From positions 1-30,323 of the forward strand of contig CAXNAA020000064.1 of assembly GCA_964200075.2 (NCBI GenBank): 30,323 nt of DNA, in the 5' to 3' direction. This DNA comes from Sphacelaria rigidula. Taxonomy: Eukaryota; Phaeophyceae; Sphacelariales. The notes beneath the pieces were generated by a model. It saw only the letters and a program-made list of their open reading frames with translations. It was not told the DNA's origin and searched no databases. Positions 1-11,391 of this stretch are shown here, one piece after another. Every line of letters begins with the position of its first letter. Position 1 is the stretch's first letter. A program made the translations under genes and the position numbers.

Positions 1-230
1 TGCTCCGTCCCGGCTTTGTAGGGATGCGAGGTCAATGGTCTGATGACTATGGCATGCATAGTCATGGGTGAACTTCACCCCCCCACTCCGAGCCTGGTTT
101 GGCGAAAACCCGGCGTGCTCCGTCCCAAACTTTGCAGGGATGCGAGGTCAACGGTCATATAGCTATGGCAAGCAAGATCATGAGTACACTTCCGCGTCGA
201 AAGGGGTGCGCAGACAATCGTCAAATGACT
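1..230 (-). repeat. Tandem pair of a dispersed repeat, period about 115 bp
   Basis: The string tgctccgtccc recurs at 1 and 116, and each is followed by agggatgcgaggtcaa-ggtc and a tract ending near gaactt/tacactt. The reverse complement of the cores (about 20-75 and 136-190) matches repeats at 3066, 5786 and 30247, so these are inverted members of the same family. Confidence 0.65.
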
Positions 231-764
231 CGGGCGTGCAACAAATTAGTCCGCCCCCCCTCCACGGCAGGAGTACACAGTATCAAAAGATCGACGCATC
301 GCTTCCCCGTACTTTAGCAGCTCCATTCTATTCATCATTGGGACAGCACTCGTACAACCTGTCCGACAACATCGGAATGTATTGTACACCATACCACGAA
401 AAACAATTAGGGGGGAATCGAAAACAATTCAGCGCAAAGCAAAAGCAATGAGGCATGGCAGTGATTGATGCCGATGCATCCTTCTTTTCACACGATGTAC
501 CCACGCGCACAACAATGTTTGGAGCAATGATTGCACAATGCTACGAGCGACTAAAAAAAAGCGCATCACACTCAAACGAATTACGAACGGAAACAAACAA
601 CAAAGCGCTTCACCCTTCGACTCCGACGACCCACACGCGTGTCATTCATCGAAGCGGCGTCACATCACCTTGAAAAATGATCGTCAGGACCCTCCTGTCT
701 ACCCACAGGCGGTCCAAGTATCAACACTAATAACTATGACGAACAAAAAAAAACGGGCTCTCAC
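1..764 (-). other. ftsY intron 5 (partial)
   Basis: No FtsY-like coding sequence is found here on the minus strand. The left 200 bases hold two tandem units of a dispersed repeat (separate entry). The rest is unremarkable single-copy-looking sequence. Confidence 0.6.
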
Positions 765-926
765 CCGCTGGTGTCGACGATGAGAACATCATAGCCTCCT
801 TCTATTGCCTTGTCCGCGGCCCTCGCTACTACCGACGCGGCCTTTTTCTCGTCGGCCTCGACAGGCGTTATGATGTCCGCGCCAGACCTTTCCGCCCACT
901 CCTCCAACTGCTCCACTGCGGCCGCC
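765..926 (-). CDS. ftsY: ftsY exon 5: DTFRAAA helix to G3
   Basis: The exon is 162 nt. Acceptor ttgcgcag|G completes the Arg of DTFR and is followed by AAAVEQLEEWAERSGADIIT and GYDVLIVDTSG. The last Gly is split at donor GG|gtgaga. The Arg of DTSGR and the remaining C-terminal exons (G4 TKxD, G5) are not found between 1 and 764, so they are expected left of the window. Confidence 0.92.
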
Positions 927-3183
927 CTGCGCAACAAGAGCAAAACGAAAACACAAGGATCAAGCAACAAAAATATACGAAATAAAAACAGACGCACACA
1001 GCAAGAATCACCTGTTTGTTCTGGTCGGTCGGACAATCCACGACATCAGCAGTTCCGGCCAAAATAGAGGACACTGTGCCCTATACAGATTGTGCTACAG
1101 ATACAACTGCTGACCAGCTGCGGGAGACTCGTTGATTTTTGCACTTTTCAGTGCTCGTTTTTTTTTCAGACATTGACGTAAGTGCCAGGACCGCTTTTTG
1201 TCTATCGCATGAGTTTCTTTCTTTTTTTCCTTCTTTTTTCTCTCAGGGCGTGTTCCAGTTTCGTTTTTCTTGGGTATGTCTATCATGACACCACGGCTGG
1301 ACCCCTAGGGGGGTCAGTTGAAGTGCGACAATCAATCAGTCATGAGCCCGTTTACTCAGACTCGCGGTCGAAAATGAGAGGGTTCCTGGGCAACCACGCA
1401 TGAAAACATTTTTTTTTCGTGGGATATCTTTCTCCAGTGGCGAGCTGCAGGAGGTACCACTGTCACGCTGGAAAAATACACCGTCAACACATAAAATCGG
1501 ATGGGAAGAGTGAGAATTTGGGCTGAAACGTGGCAGGACCCCCGATGACCGGTCAGCCCGTAGGTCACTCAATATTGAGTACAGATGTATTTTTTCTTGG
1601 AATATGGAGCGGATACAATTATCTTCAGATCCCCAATGTGATGAGCGGTGGCAAGCGAAAAGAGCCCAAGAAAATCGCCAATTACGAAAAAATCACAAAA
1701 TGCCACAAAATGAACAGTTGGACCGCCCACTACCGTATATCGCCCATGTATGACAAAAACATTGGTGATTGCGCCCTTAGACGCCGGGCGAGGACGCAAG
1801 CGTGGTCGTAGTTGATTGAGAATGGCCTTTATATTGTACGATGTAGCACGTAATGGTGAACCTATGGTGTCGATGCTGATCGTGAAACATCAATACGTTC
1901 CGATACATGCGCGATATCAGTAGCAACACACGAGCCTCTCTTGATTTTGTTCGAGTAGTCACCACGGCAAATGAAACGCGAATAATTTAGTGTCTGAGCC
2001 GGCTGAGCGAGCTGCTACGGCCCAGCGGGTGGTGACCTGCCATCCATGTTGTACGTGCACGCGCTGTCATTTGTCTTTCAGTTTATCTTGCCACATTGTC
2101 ACTTCGATACCTGAGACCCTCGATCTAACACCAATGCGACAACGGCCGACATGAGATATATGAAAAGCACGTAGACATATCAATCACCCTGGAAGGATGG
2201 ACACGGGATACGGGGCACGGGGCAAGCTGATGTTCCGATGCTAACGCTATCACACGTACTACTACTATATATTATTTTATTTTATTTTTGTCGTGCTTTG
2301 AACCCCTCCCTTCCTCGGGACGAATCCGTGGTCTCAAGGGATCCATCAACCCATCTCTCCCCGGTACACGACTTGCATTTCGGTCTCGCGGATTGGATCA
2401 TGACCATCAGCACTCCCGCTACCGCGTCAACTCACGCCAAACAAACTCAGTCAACTACTTTGTTTACTCCCGTTCTCACGCATTCCACGGTGGAAATCAC
2501 ATACTACGAAGAAAAATCCCAACACGTCGGAACTCGAACCCTCATTCTCCCCACCCTAATGGCGACAGTCGGACCATTACACCGCCGGGGCGCGGCGGCG
2601 ACTACCGTGCGCACACGCGGCCGATGTTTCAAAGCTGACGCTGCCACACGTCACAACGACGAACGACAAAGACACTACTGTACGGTATAACTGCGACCAC
2701 GAGACAACAGCAGCCGCTGCGTCCCGGTGTTCTAAATTAAAATGTCACGAGTTATAGCATTGGGCGGGGAAAACGCGGGTTCGATTCCTGCGAGATACGT
2801 ATAATACAATTCGGACCTTTTATCAAAAGTACCATACCTGATTTCCGTCGTTGCAGGTGTGAGGATGTTAGATGTTAGTAGCAACAAAAAAAAATATGGT
2901 CGATTGAGTTTGTTAAAAAGTCGACGCGGTGAGCGAGTACTGATCCAATCCGCGTTGCAAAAATGTAAGCCGTGTACCAGGGGAGGTGGGGTAATCTTCC
3001 AAGACCACGGAGTTGTCTTGAAGAGGGCGCGGGAGGGGGCGGGGGGGTACTCAAGGGAGGAGACAGGGGGGGGTACTCATTTGATGCCTGCCTTAGTCTT
3101 TTGACCATTGACCACGCATCCCTTTTGACAGGAGATATTCCTCTCGAGGAAAGGGAGGGAATTGAAAGTGAGAACAACAGAAC

Positions 3184-3225
<42 letters not shown>

Positions 3226-6200
3226 GCAACGGCACACCACAGAAGGGCAGCACGTGGGCTACCTGAAGGTATCAGCCGCCGCCAGGAGCACTTTCTGTCC
3301 CCCCTGGATCCTCAACCTCGAGGCTACCTTCCCCACGGTGGTGGTCTTGCCCATCCCATTCGCGCCCATGAAAAACAGAACCGACGGCCCCCCTACGGAG
3401 GGATCAGCGAACGAAATGGCTGCTCGGTCGATCTGGGACAGATCCTGAGCACCCTCGCTCGGTGTGGTAGAGCCCAAACCGGTCACATCCGCAGGCATTA
3501 TGCCCCCGTTCAGCACCTGCAAGAGCGGTATTATGAATTGTAAGGCGTTATATATAGTGTGCGACATCAACCAATAATCGAGGCAATAGGCAAACATACT
3601 CATCCGTTTTTACACGGTCGATCAACTGCCTGCAGCACCTTGCACAAAAAAAAACGTAGCGGGTACATCGCTAAATATTCAATCAACTTGGCATGACTGC
3701 ACCCACTGGTCTACCTTGGACCGATTCTTATGAAAACCCAAATCTGAACAGAAAGATGGGGGGGGGGGGGGGGGGGCAAGAAAGCGAGTACACTGTATCG
3801 TAGCGGATGTGAAATGTGTGTGTGTGTTTCATCTATCTTTTACGGAGACAAACCTGGTGTGGGTTTGGTGAGTCAAGATATTTTTCTTGTGCCATCAGGG
3901 AAGTTTGCAAGTTTGTTTGGATCGGTGGGCCAATCAAACTTAGGTGTCTCGGTACAAATAATTGGTTATGGTTGATGCCATCGACTGCTACCGTACTACA
4001 GGAGGGACAGCGCAGGCAACCGAGGATGCTACTTTGTCCAGATTTGCACACGCCGGACACCTCATGAACTACCTACAACATCCAATTGAGGACAACACTC
4101 AGACCCGTTTGTTCATGAACACAAAATAAGTGACAGCGGGGTCCGAGAAGCTAAGCCGCTACTTTTGCGTTCCTCTGTGTGCTCGGCGTCCAGCGCTGTG
4201 GAGAACAAATATGGAAAAAGGGAACAAACGAAGTAGCTTATGATCTGGATCAGTACGCTAGTAAGAGGTGATATTCAGGTAACTCATGGGCTGTCCAACG
4301 TGTGGAGAGTTGCAAAACGCATGTAAGGCCGGTCGCCCCGGTGGCTCATTTGCAAGGGCAGGTCGAGTAGAGTATACTCAATTGCGGGGTATTTTGAAAG
4401 ACGTACTTGAGGTACTCAGATTAGGGTAGAGTGCTAGGAGTCGTGCCTAACAAATAACTGGAAAGCGACCGTAAAACCTTACCCTCCAATTTGTGTACTT
4501 GAAGTACGACTTTCAAAATACCCCGCAATTGAGTGTACTCTACTCGACCTACCCTTGCTCATTTAGTAACCTCGTAACCTTTAGACGGTTGGGCCGTGGG
4601 TTCGAATCTCGGTGAAGTCACACAATCTGGAATTTTTGTAACACCATGCCCAACTGTGGAGAGCGACTACCGAAAGGTATAGACTGGCGTCCAGAATAGA
4701 TGAGATGACAACACACAACACACACACATATTGGTGATGGATTTGTTGCTACAGTGAGAGGCTCACTGCAAAGCCAGACTGAGCTGCCGATTGACTCTGT
4801 ACCTGTCTTGCCCTCCGGCGGTCGATTTCCCAGCGCCGCGTGCGCGGAGAAATACATACCCATGTATATATAAAGAGGGAGACATGTTGCCAGCAAGTAG
4901 AGCCTTCCAGCAACCGCTGTCAACTAAACTTTTTGCGGTCATTTTTTATCCGATTCGCCTCATATATGCCAACCCCCCCCCCCTCAAAAAAAAAAGTTGA
5001 ACTCATCTCGGCCATAGTTTAATAGCAAGCGTTATCATGTTTGCAAGAGAAAGTGAGCAGAGTAGGGCCTTCCAGCAAAGGTATATTTGGGTCAACTGAT
5101 TGCAGTGGCCAAGGAGTTACCCAACACTCCGTAGTGACGCGGGGCGTACGGATAGACACGCATTCAAAAATACCCAGGAAAGCTTTGGGTGGAGGGGTCG
5201 TGCGAGACTCGGTCTACGCGCAGACTTGCAACACCCCGTAAAACATTCCCCCCGCATTTAGCTTTTTCGCAGCTCGACTAACTAACAGCTCATTTTATTC
5301 ATTCGCTTCTCCTTAGCATTGCACAAAAAGTGTTTTTTAATGTTCATGGCCAAAACGTCATACTCACCAAAATCCAAAATCCTGGAACAAAGGGTTGTTC
5401 AGATGAGGGACAGTGGAAATCTTCCGCTTCTCACCTGAATAAGGGTAGCCCGCAGCACCGCCTTTATGTCATCGGGCTCCAGCCTCCGATCCTCTCCCTT
5501 GGCGGTGAGTCGAAGATCCTCTATGATTTGGAACGAGGTTGTGGCCCCTAGGTCTGCCTGGAGTAGTGCCTGAGGAGTGCAGTTGCACCGCAGTGGAAGA
5601 AGACCAAGTGTATTGTGAGGTGATCGACGAGGACGTTTCACGGATATGCACACGTCGAGGAAGAGGAGGTCCCGTTTGAATAGTCTGCCACCACGTCTCC
5701 CACCATCGGTGAAACAGAGTTGAAGAGCTTTCCATGAAGATAAGTGTGTAGAAGGGGGTGGGTGGGTGGGTGGAGGGTGGAGGGGGGGGGCGTACTCACT
5801 TGTTGCTTGCCTTAGTCGTGTGACCAGTGACCATGCATCCCTTTCGAGACGAAGCATGGAGGGGGGAGGGGGGGAGGGGGGGGGGGGGCAATTTTCGTAC
5901 CTGTAACCCCTCCCTTCCTCTGAATACATCCGTGGTGTCAACAGATCAAGTTCCTTCATGTTCCATTTTTCTCTTTTTTGTTTTTCTTTCAGCTCTCGTT
6001 CTAATGTTTTCGGACGCCGTAAAACCAGCAACAACAACAAAAACAACAACTCTACTTCCGAGATTCGAATCTACATGATATACATGATCCACCCGAACTC
6101 CGATGGCGTTCCGGTTGGACTACCGGGGAGCTGCGATAATGTCTCCGAAAAGCCGTTCTACCTGTTAGCTTCGGCGAGCATGACCGGTATGGCTGACAAA

Positions 6201-9200
6201 ATAGGCGGCAGATGAACGGAACGATGTGAGCCACGCCAACGCTTTCCTGCACTTATGAACGAAAACAATGTGGTCCGCAATCTTACGAGCTGCACCACCC
6301 GCGATCAGCATCATCTCCTCAGCGGTTGATTCTTGGCAACGGGGCTGGCCACCCGCTTCTCTACAGGGTACAGGGTACAGGGTACATAGTACAGCGATTG
6401 CATTGCCGTCCTATTCATCACTGTACAAGTGACGCAGTCAGCCACAGATACAGGGTAACGAGGTACCAAGAAAGCGGAGATTTTCGTGCACTGTAAAAAA
6501 ACTGTGACTGCACGCCTGAACGCTACACACAGCTTGAATGAATCCCAACACAAGCGAGTAGTTGGACACCTCTTCGAGCTTCTCAAGCGTCTCTTCCAGA
6601 GGCCCTGTACTCCCAAACAGACTTTCCAGATCTCCCACGAAGCGCAGACGACTTTGGGCGAGTCCATCAGCAAACTTGGCATTCCTGTTCAAGATTCGCA
6701 ACAAATCCGGTGGCACAGGCCCGACCCGCCGGTGGGAAAGACACATGAAAAAAAAAACACTTCGGGGGATACTAGAAATTTGGCATGAAAAATGGAGCTT
6801 CGTTGAAGGGTCGCAGAATACTTGTCATACATCGAAATGAACAATCACGAAGTCAAGAATTTCCAAAATTGACCCGGTATACCTGGATCCCCATTCCTCC
6901 TCGACCTTTTCGCTGAGAGGTGGGGCTCGGGGATGAAGCATAGTCATATTGATGTATTTGAGCAAAGATCGCCGTGATACAGCATACCTATTTGCATGAG
7001 AACACATGCTTGTTTAGACAAGCCTACATATGAGACTGTGAGAAGCCCCAATTATTTGTCTGCGGTCACTTGTTCAAACCTTGGGCAATAGAGTACACAG
7101 TCAAAAGGTGTACTGCGTACAGTATCGACTATTGCGCCTATTGCAACAGACAATAGATTCCATACTGTACGAAGTACATTTTCTTACAGAAGATTCTATC
7201 GTCCAGGGTGTGCTCTCGTTGGCGTCTAAGCTCGTTTCGCTGTATATGCTCCATGTTTACGCTCAACAAATGGCAAGCGCTTGCCTACCGATACCGTACT
7301 GCTGTAGCCTACTGTACGCAAACAAGCGCCACTCTCTGGCCATATCGAGGTAGTCCTGGTGTTGTTTGGGGCAGGGCTACACACACCTTCGCATGTGTTG
7401 ATGACGCGTTGCACAGGACGTGTTTCTTCCACCACAGTAACTATCGCCCAGCGCTATACTGTACAAAATGTACTTCATCTGGTTCATCAAAGATTGCCGG
7501 CAGCAGTAGATACAATGCACTCCGTCTGACATCGCTCTCCACGTACATAATCTGCATTATTACTTCTCTGTCTGCCTGGATATCAGTAGCTCTCTGCTGT
7601 CAGTAGTTCTCAGCCAGCAAAGCGGCGGATGGCGGTGGGAACTGTACAAAACGCTTCTTTCTCGTGGGTCTTTGAAGAGCCTAACAGGCCACTGCTTTGC
7701 GCTGATTTCTTCTGCGAACAGTGAGGATGTCAATTTGTGCCATTTGTGACGACTACGATGTTGCATGTTCACTTATCCGAATACTCCGCTTCTGTCTCAA
7801 GATATTCCACGAGTCCTTGAAGATACTTGCCCCCGCGCCAACGGGTATACCCCATTCCCTTGTCACCTATGGGGCTCTCAGCGGAACTCTTGTCCCGAGA
7901 TGAGGCTGGTAGCGAAGCAATTGACAGGGATCTGGTGACCCTCTGAGCGACTAGTCGCGCCCATCTGTTGTACTCGCATCAATGTCACTCAAGATTGGAC
8001 AATGACTGCCATACTGAGATGTTCGGCTTCGAGTGCTAGAAGGGTAGGTGAAGCGCTCAACCCCGAAGCAGTCGATTTGAATCCACGTCTGCCAATGCAT
8101 GACTTTGCGGATTAATTTTCGAACACGGTCGCTCGTCCGATGAAGTAAAATATCCCAAATTTTTCATGAAGTTCTCTTTCTTGCTAGTTTCTCCTCTCTG
8201 TTGCACCCTTCCCCCGATGTAGTGTGCTATGCTTATGTGGTATTCTTCTTGTCATGTCTCGTGTCTTCGTACCACACCCTGGACAATAGATTATATTGTC
8301 AAAAAATTTACTGCGTACAGTATGGGATATTTTGTTTATTGCAATAGACGCAAAAGTCGGTACTGTACGCAGTACATTTTTTGGCAATGTAATATTTTTT
8401 CCAGGGCGTGATTCGTACATATGAGTGTCCCTCAAGTGTCTGCGTAGGGCGAGGGTGTGCACGGCCGGTAAAAATCCGACATGAATTATTCCTGCATCGT
8501 AGAGATGTGGGATACCGTGTTTTTTATCTTGAAATAGAGCAGGGGTCGGACGCCTTTACGAATCTTCCGGAGATTACTTGATTTTAGTGTAATTGATTAA
8601 TATCGTACGAATCGATCGTTAGGCTTTGTTTTCGGCGTTGCAACCCAGGTACGCGCAGCTCAGGCATGTGGAATGGCGCACAAGTTGCGTGGAGGCCTGT
8701 TTGACCAGAGGTCGACTCTTTCCCTCTATTTCAAGCAATCAGGCCTATAAGAAATCGTGGATTTGGTGATTCGAACCGGCGATGATTCGTCCGAACCGTG
8801 AATTAGAGTGTACAAGTAACATTATGTCTTGGAATTGATACACCACACGCATGTGTAGATATGTGTGGCCAAAGGACATGGCCGGCGTACGCACGGCATG
8901 TAATACACCCCGGCCCTTCCCTCGTACTTCCTCTGTTCCATAGTCTGGTCGGTTACGGGCGGGTTTTTGTTTGGGTGCAACGGTGCCGATGATGGCCTCA
9001 TAGTTGGGTTCTATAGAAAGATGAAGCGCATACGAAGCTGATGAATAAACAAGAAAAGAAAGAACCTCGTTTTCAGTACGAAAAGCAGGTCAGAATATAC
9101 CCCATTTCGGCCTTTTCCCCATTTCTGATGAGAATGTTTTCGAGGATTATTCCGAGAATTCGTGCAAAGCATCCCACACCTAGTCCATAGACATCAGAAA

Positions 9201-11353
9201 ACGATGGACTTACCCCCGAGTACCCCCCACCTCTTGCCGAACGGGTGGCGAGCTACAATTGGGTCGCCGCTATGCGATTACGATGGAGGGTGCACTCGCT
9301 TTTCCACCGAGCAAGGTGAGGGAGACCATGGGCTCGCTCGGGCCAATTTGCGAACGCTACGGTGTTGGTCCCGAGTACCCGACGAAATTGTGGAAGAACG
9401 ACAAAGCCAAGATCGACGCAAGCAGAATCGGTCATTCACGCTCCGGCAGGTGTCCGAGTAGCTGAAAGACATCGGGCTGGATTAAGGTACGGAGCCCTTG
9501 CTGCGGTGGTTCAAGAAACAAGGGGCGGCAAAGATGGCTCGCCGCATCAAACCCTCCCTTTCCCCTGAACACAAGCTTCGCCGAATTGGTTTCATCTGCG
9601 ATCAGGTGGACGAGACGACCGGGAATTCCCTCGACCGATCACTTATTTTTCCGACACTTTCTTTGCCCCTGAGAAAGGGGTTAAATACGGCCATTTTGGG
9701 CCGACTGATTTTTTTGCGACCGTTCGGCTGCATAGTTCAACAGCAAGCTGCAAAAAAAAGGGGGATATGCCTCTAACTGAAAAAACAGCAGAGAAATCGA
9801 AAAAAACATCAATAGTCAGATCGGACACGGGTAAGAGCTCGTACAAACGTAACCGACCAGACTTATAGGAGAGAGGAAGTATCGGTACAAGGATAGACCT
9901 CTGCGATTCTTGTTTGGTGGTGATATTTTCAAGGGCAGGTCGAGTAGAGTATGTACTTTCGAACACTACCGTAAAATACCAGAGTATTTACTCGACTCAA
10001 ATTGGGGTAGATTGGGTACGGCCTTAATGCTCTACTCAAATTTTGAGTGGGTTGGGTACGGCGTCAATACTCTACTCAATTTTTGGGTAGATTGAGTATG
10101 ATCTCAAATACTCTACTCAAATTTCGGATAGATTGCAAGGGTAGGTCGAGTAGAGTACGTACTTTTGAATACTCGGGGGTAAAATACCCGAGTATTTACT
10201 CAACTCAACTTTTAGGTAGATTGAGTACGACTTCGAATACTATCTACACAAACTTTGGGTACATTGAGTGTGACCTCAAATACTCTACTCAAATTTTGCG
10301 TAGATTGCAAGAGTAGGTCGAGTAGAGTAGAGTATGTACTTTCGAATACTCGGGTAGAATACCCGAGTATTTACTCTGCTCAAATTTGGGGTAGATTGAG
10401 TACGGCTTCAAATACTCCACTCAAGTTTTGGGTGGATTGAGTGCGACCTTGAATACTTTTCTCAGATATTGGGTACGCACTTTCAGCAATACTTGCGTGT
10501 AGAATTATCACTTGGGTATGACCTCAATACTCTACTCAAATTTCGGGTAGATTGAGTATGATCTCAAATGCTCTAATCGAATTCTGGGTGGATTGGGTAC
10601 GACTTCAAATGCTCTAGTCAAACTTTGGGTACTAAAAGTATGACTTTTCCAAAATACCGAGTGTTGAGTATACTCTACTCGACCTGCCCTTGGATATGTC
10701 GTCTTTGATTATGGTTTTACTTCTTCCAGGCTTCGCGTGTCAAGTGGGAGGGTTGGGTTCTATCTCCGCTTGTTCGAATGGTCGCCTACAGCGCCGCATC
10801 TTTTGGGGTCAGTGTGTGTGTAGTGTGTGTTGTGTTGTCATCCCATCTATTCTGGATGCCAGTTTACACCTCTCGGTATATATGGGCGCATCAGCTGGGG
10901 TTACACAGGAGGAAGACCAACACAGGACTTTTTTTTTTCGTTTTCGCTTTGTTTTAATTCTTCACCTTCGTTCTACGGTGCTTGCCTTGTTTTTTATCGC
11001 AAGAGGGGTTCAGTGGTCCCTTCCGTCGTCCACCGTAAAATCGAACTTTGTGTACCCACGACATGGTTGCTCTCCACTAATGGGAATGATGTGAGAAAAC
11101 CCCCCAGATTGTGGACGTCAAAACGAACCTTTTCGAGGTTACTAACTGAATCACAGAAACGACCGGTTAGTATAATTTGTTTTCCACTGTTCCGCGTCTG
11201 TGTTGCTTCTCTGGGTTCTACTTTATTATTCATTCGATTTTCTTACATCTCATCTTGATAGCCTCAGACCACGGAAGTCGTCTACATCATATGCTCAATA
11301 CGGAAGTGAGAGGGTATTGCGCAGATATTGGAACGATTTTTCATGTGAAGAAG

Positions 11354-11391
<38 letters not shown>

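Larger units (their letters stand above)
927..3262 (-). other. ftsY intron 4 (2336 bp)
   Basis: The intron is bounded by donor gtagcc and acceptor gcgcag. It holds a tRNA-like T-arm (near 2775-2797), one copy of a dispersed cccctccc-rich repeat (about 2290-2345), a CAA microsatellite and one copy of the GTACTCAT-type dispersed repeat. I see no nested gene. Confidence 0.75.
3517..5434 (-). other. ftsY intron 3 (1918 bp)
   Basis: Donor gtgaga at 5434-5429, acceptor cttgcag at 3517. It contains a 19-G run (3758-3776), a tRNA-like SINE interrupted by a 205-bp MITE, and a C-run/A-run junction near 4974-4996. No gene is recognised. Confidence 0.75.
5570..6569 (-). other. ftsY intron 2 (1000 bp)
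   Basis: Between donor gtgtcc (6569) and acceptor cctcag (5570). It contains G-rich tracts at 5753-5792 and about 5860-5889, two dispersed repeats and a short (gtacagg)3 array near 6368. No coding exon is seen. Confidence 0.75.

Noticed and set aside
2238-2690. 150-aa plus-strand frame
   Set aside because: Lies in ftsY intron 4, begins in T-rich low complexity, includes a dispersed repeat and shows no family motif.
2740-2800. tRNA gene suggested by cgcgggttcgattcctgcg
   Set aside because: The T-arm pairs, but no acceptor stem, D-arm or anticodon arm can be formed with the flanks; probably a SINE or tRNA fragment.
2972-3448. 158-aa plus-strand frame with a poly-Gln run
   Set aside because: It is the antisense of ftsY exon 4 plus the intronic CAA microsatellite; the minus-strand frame carries the conserved P-loop.
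5399-6049. 216-aa minus-strand frame
   Set aside because: Only 5569-5435 is an exon of ftsY; the upstream part is G/C-run and dispersed-repeat sequence.
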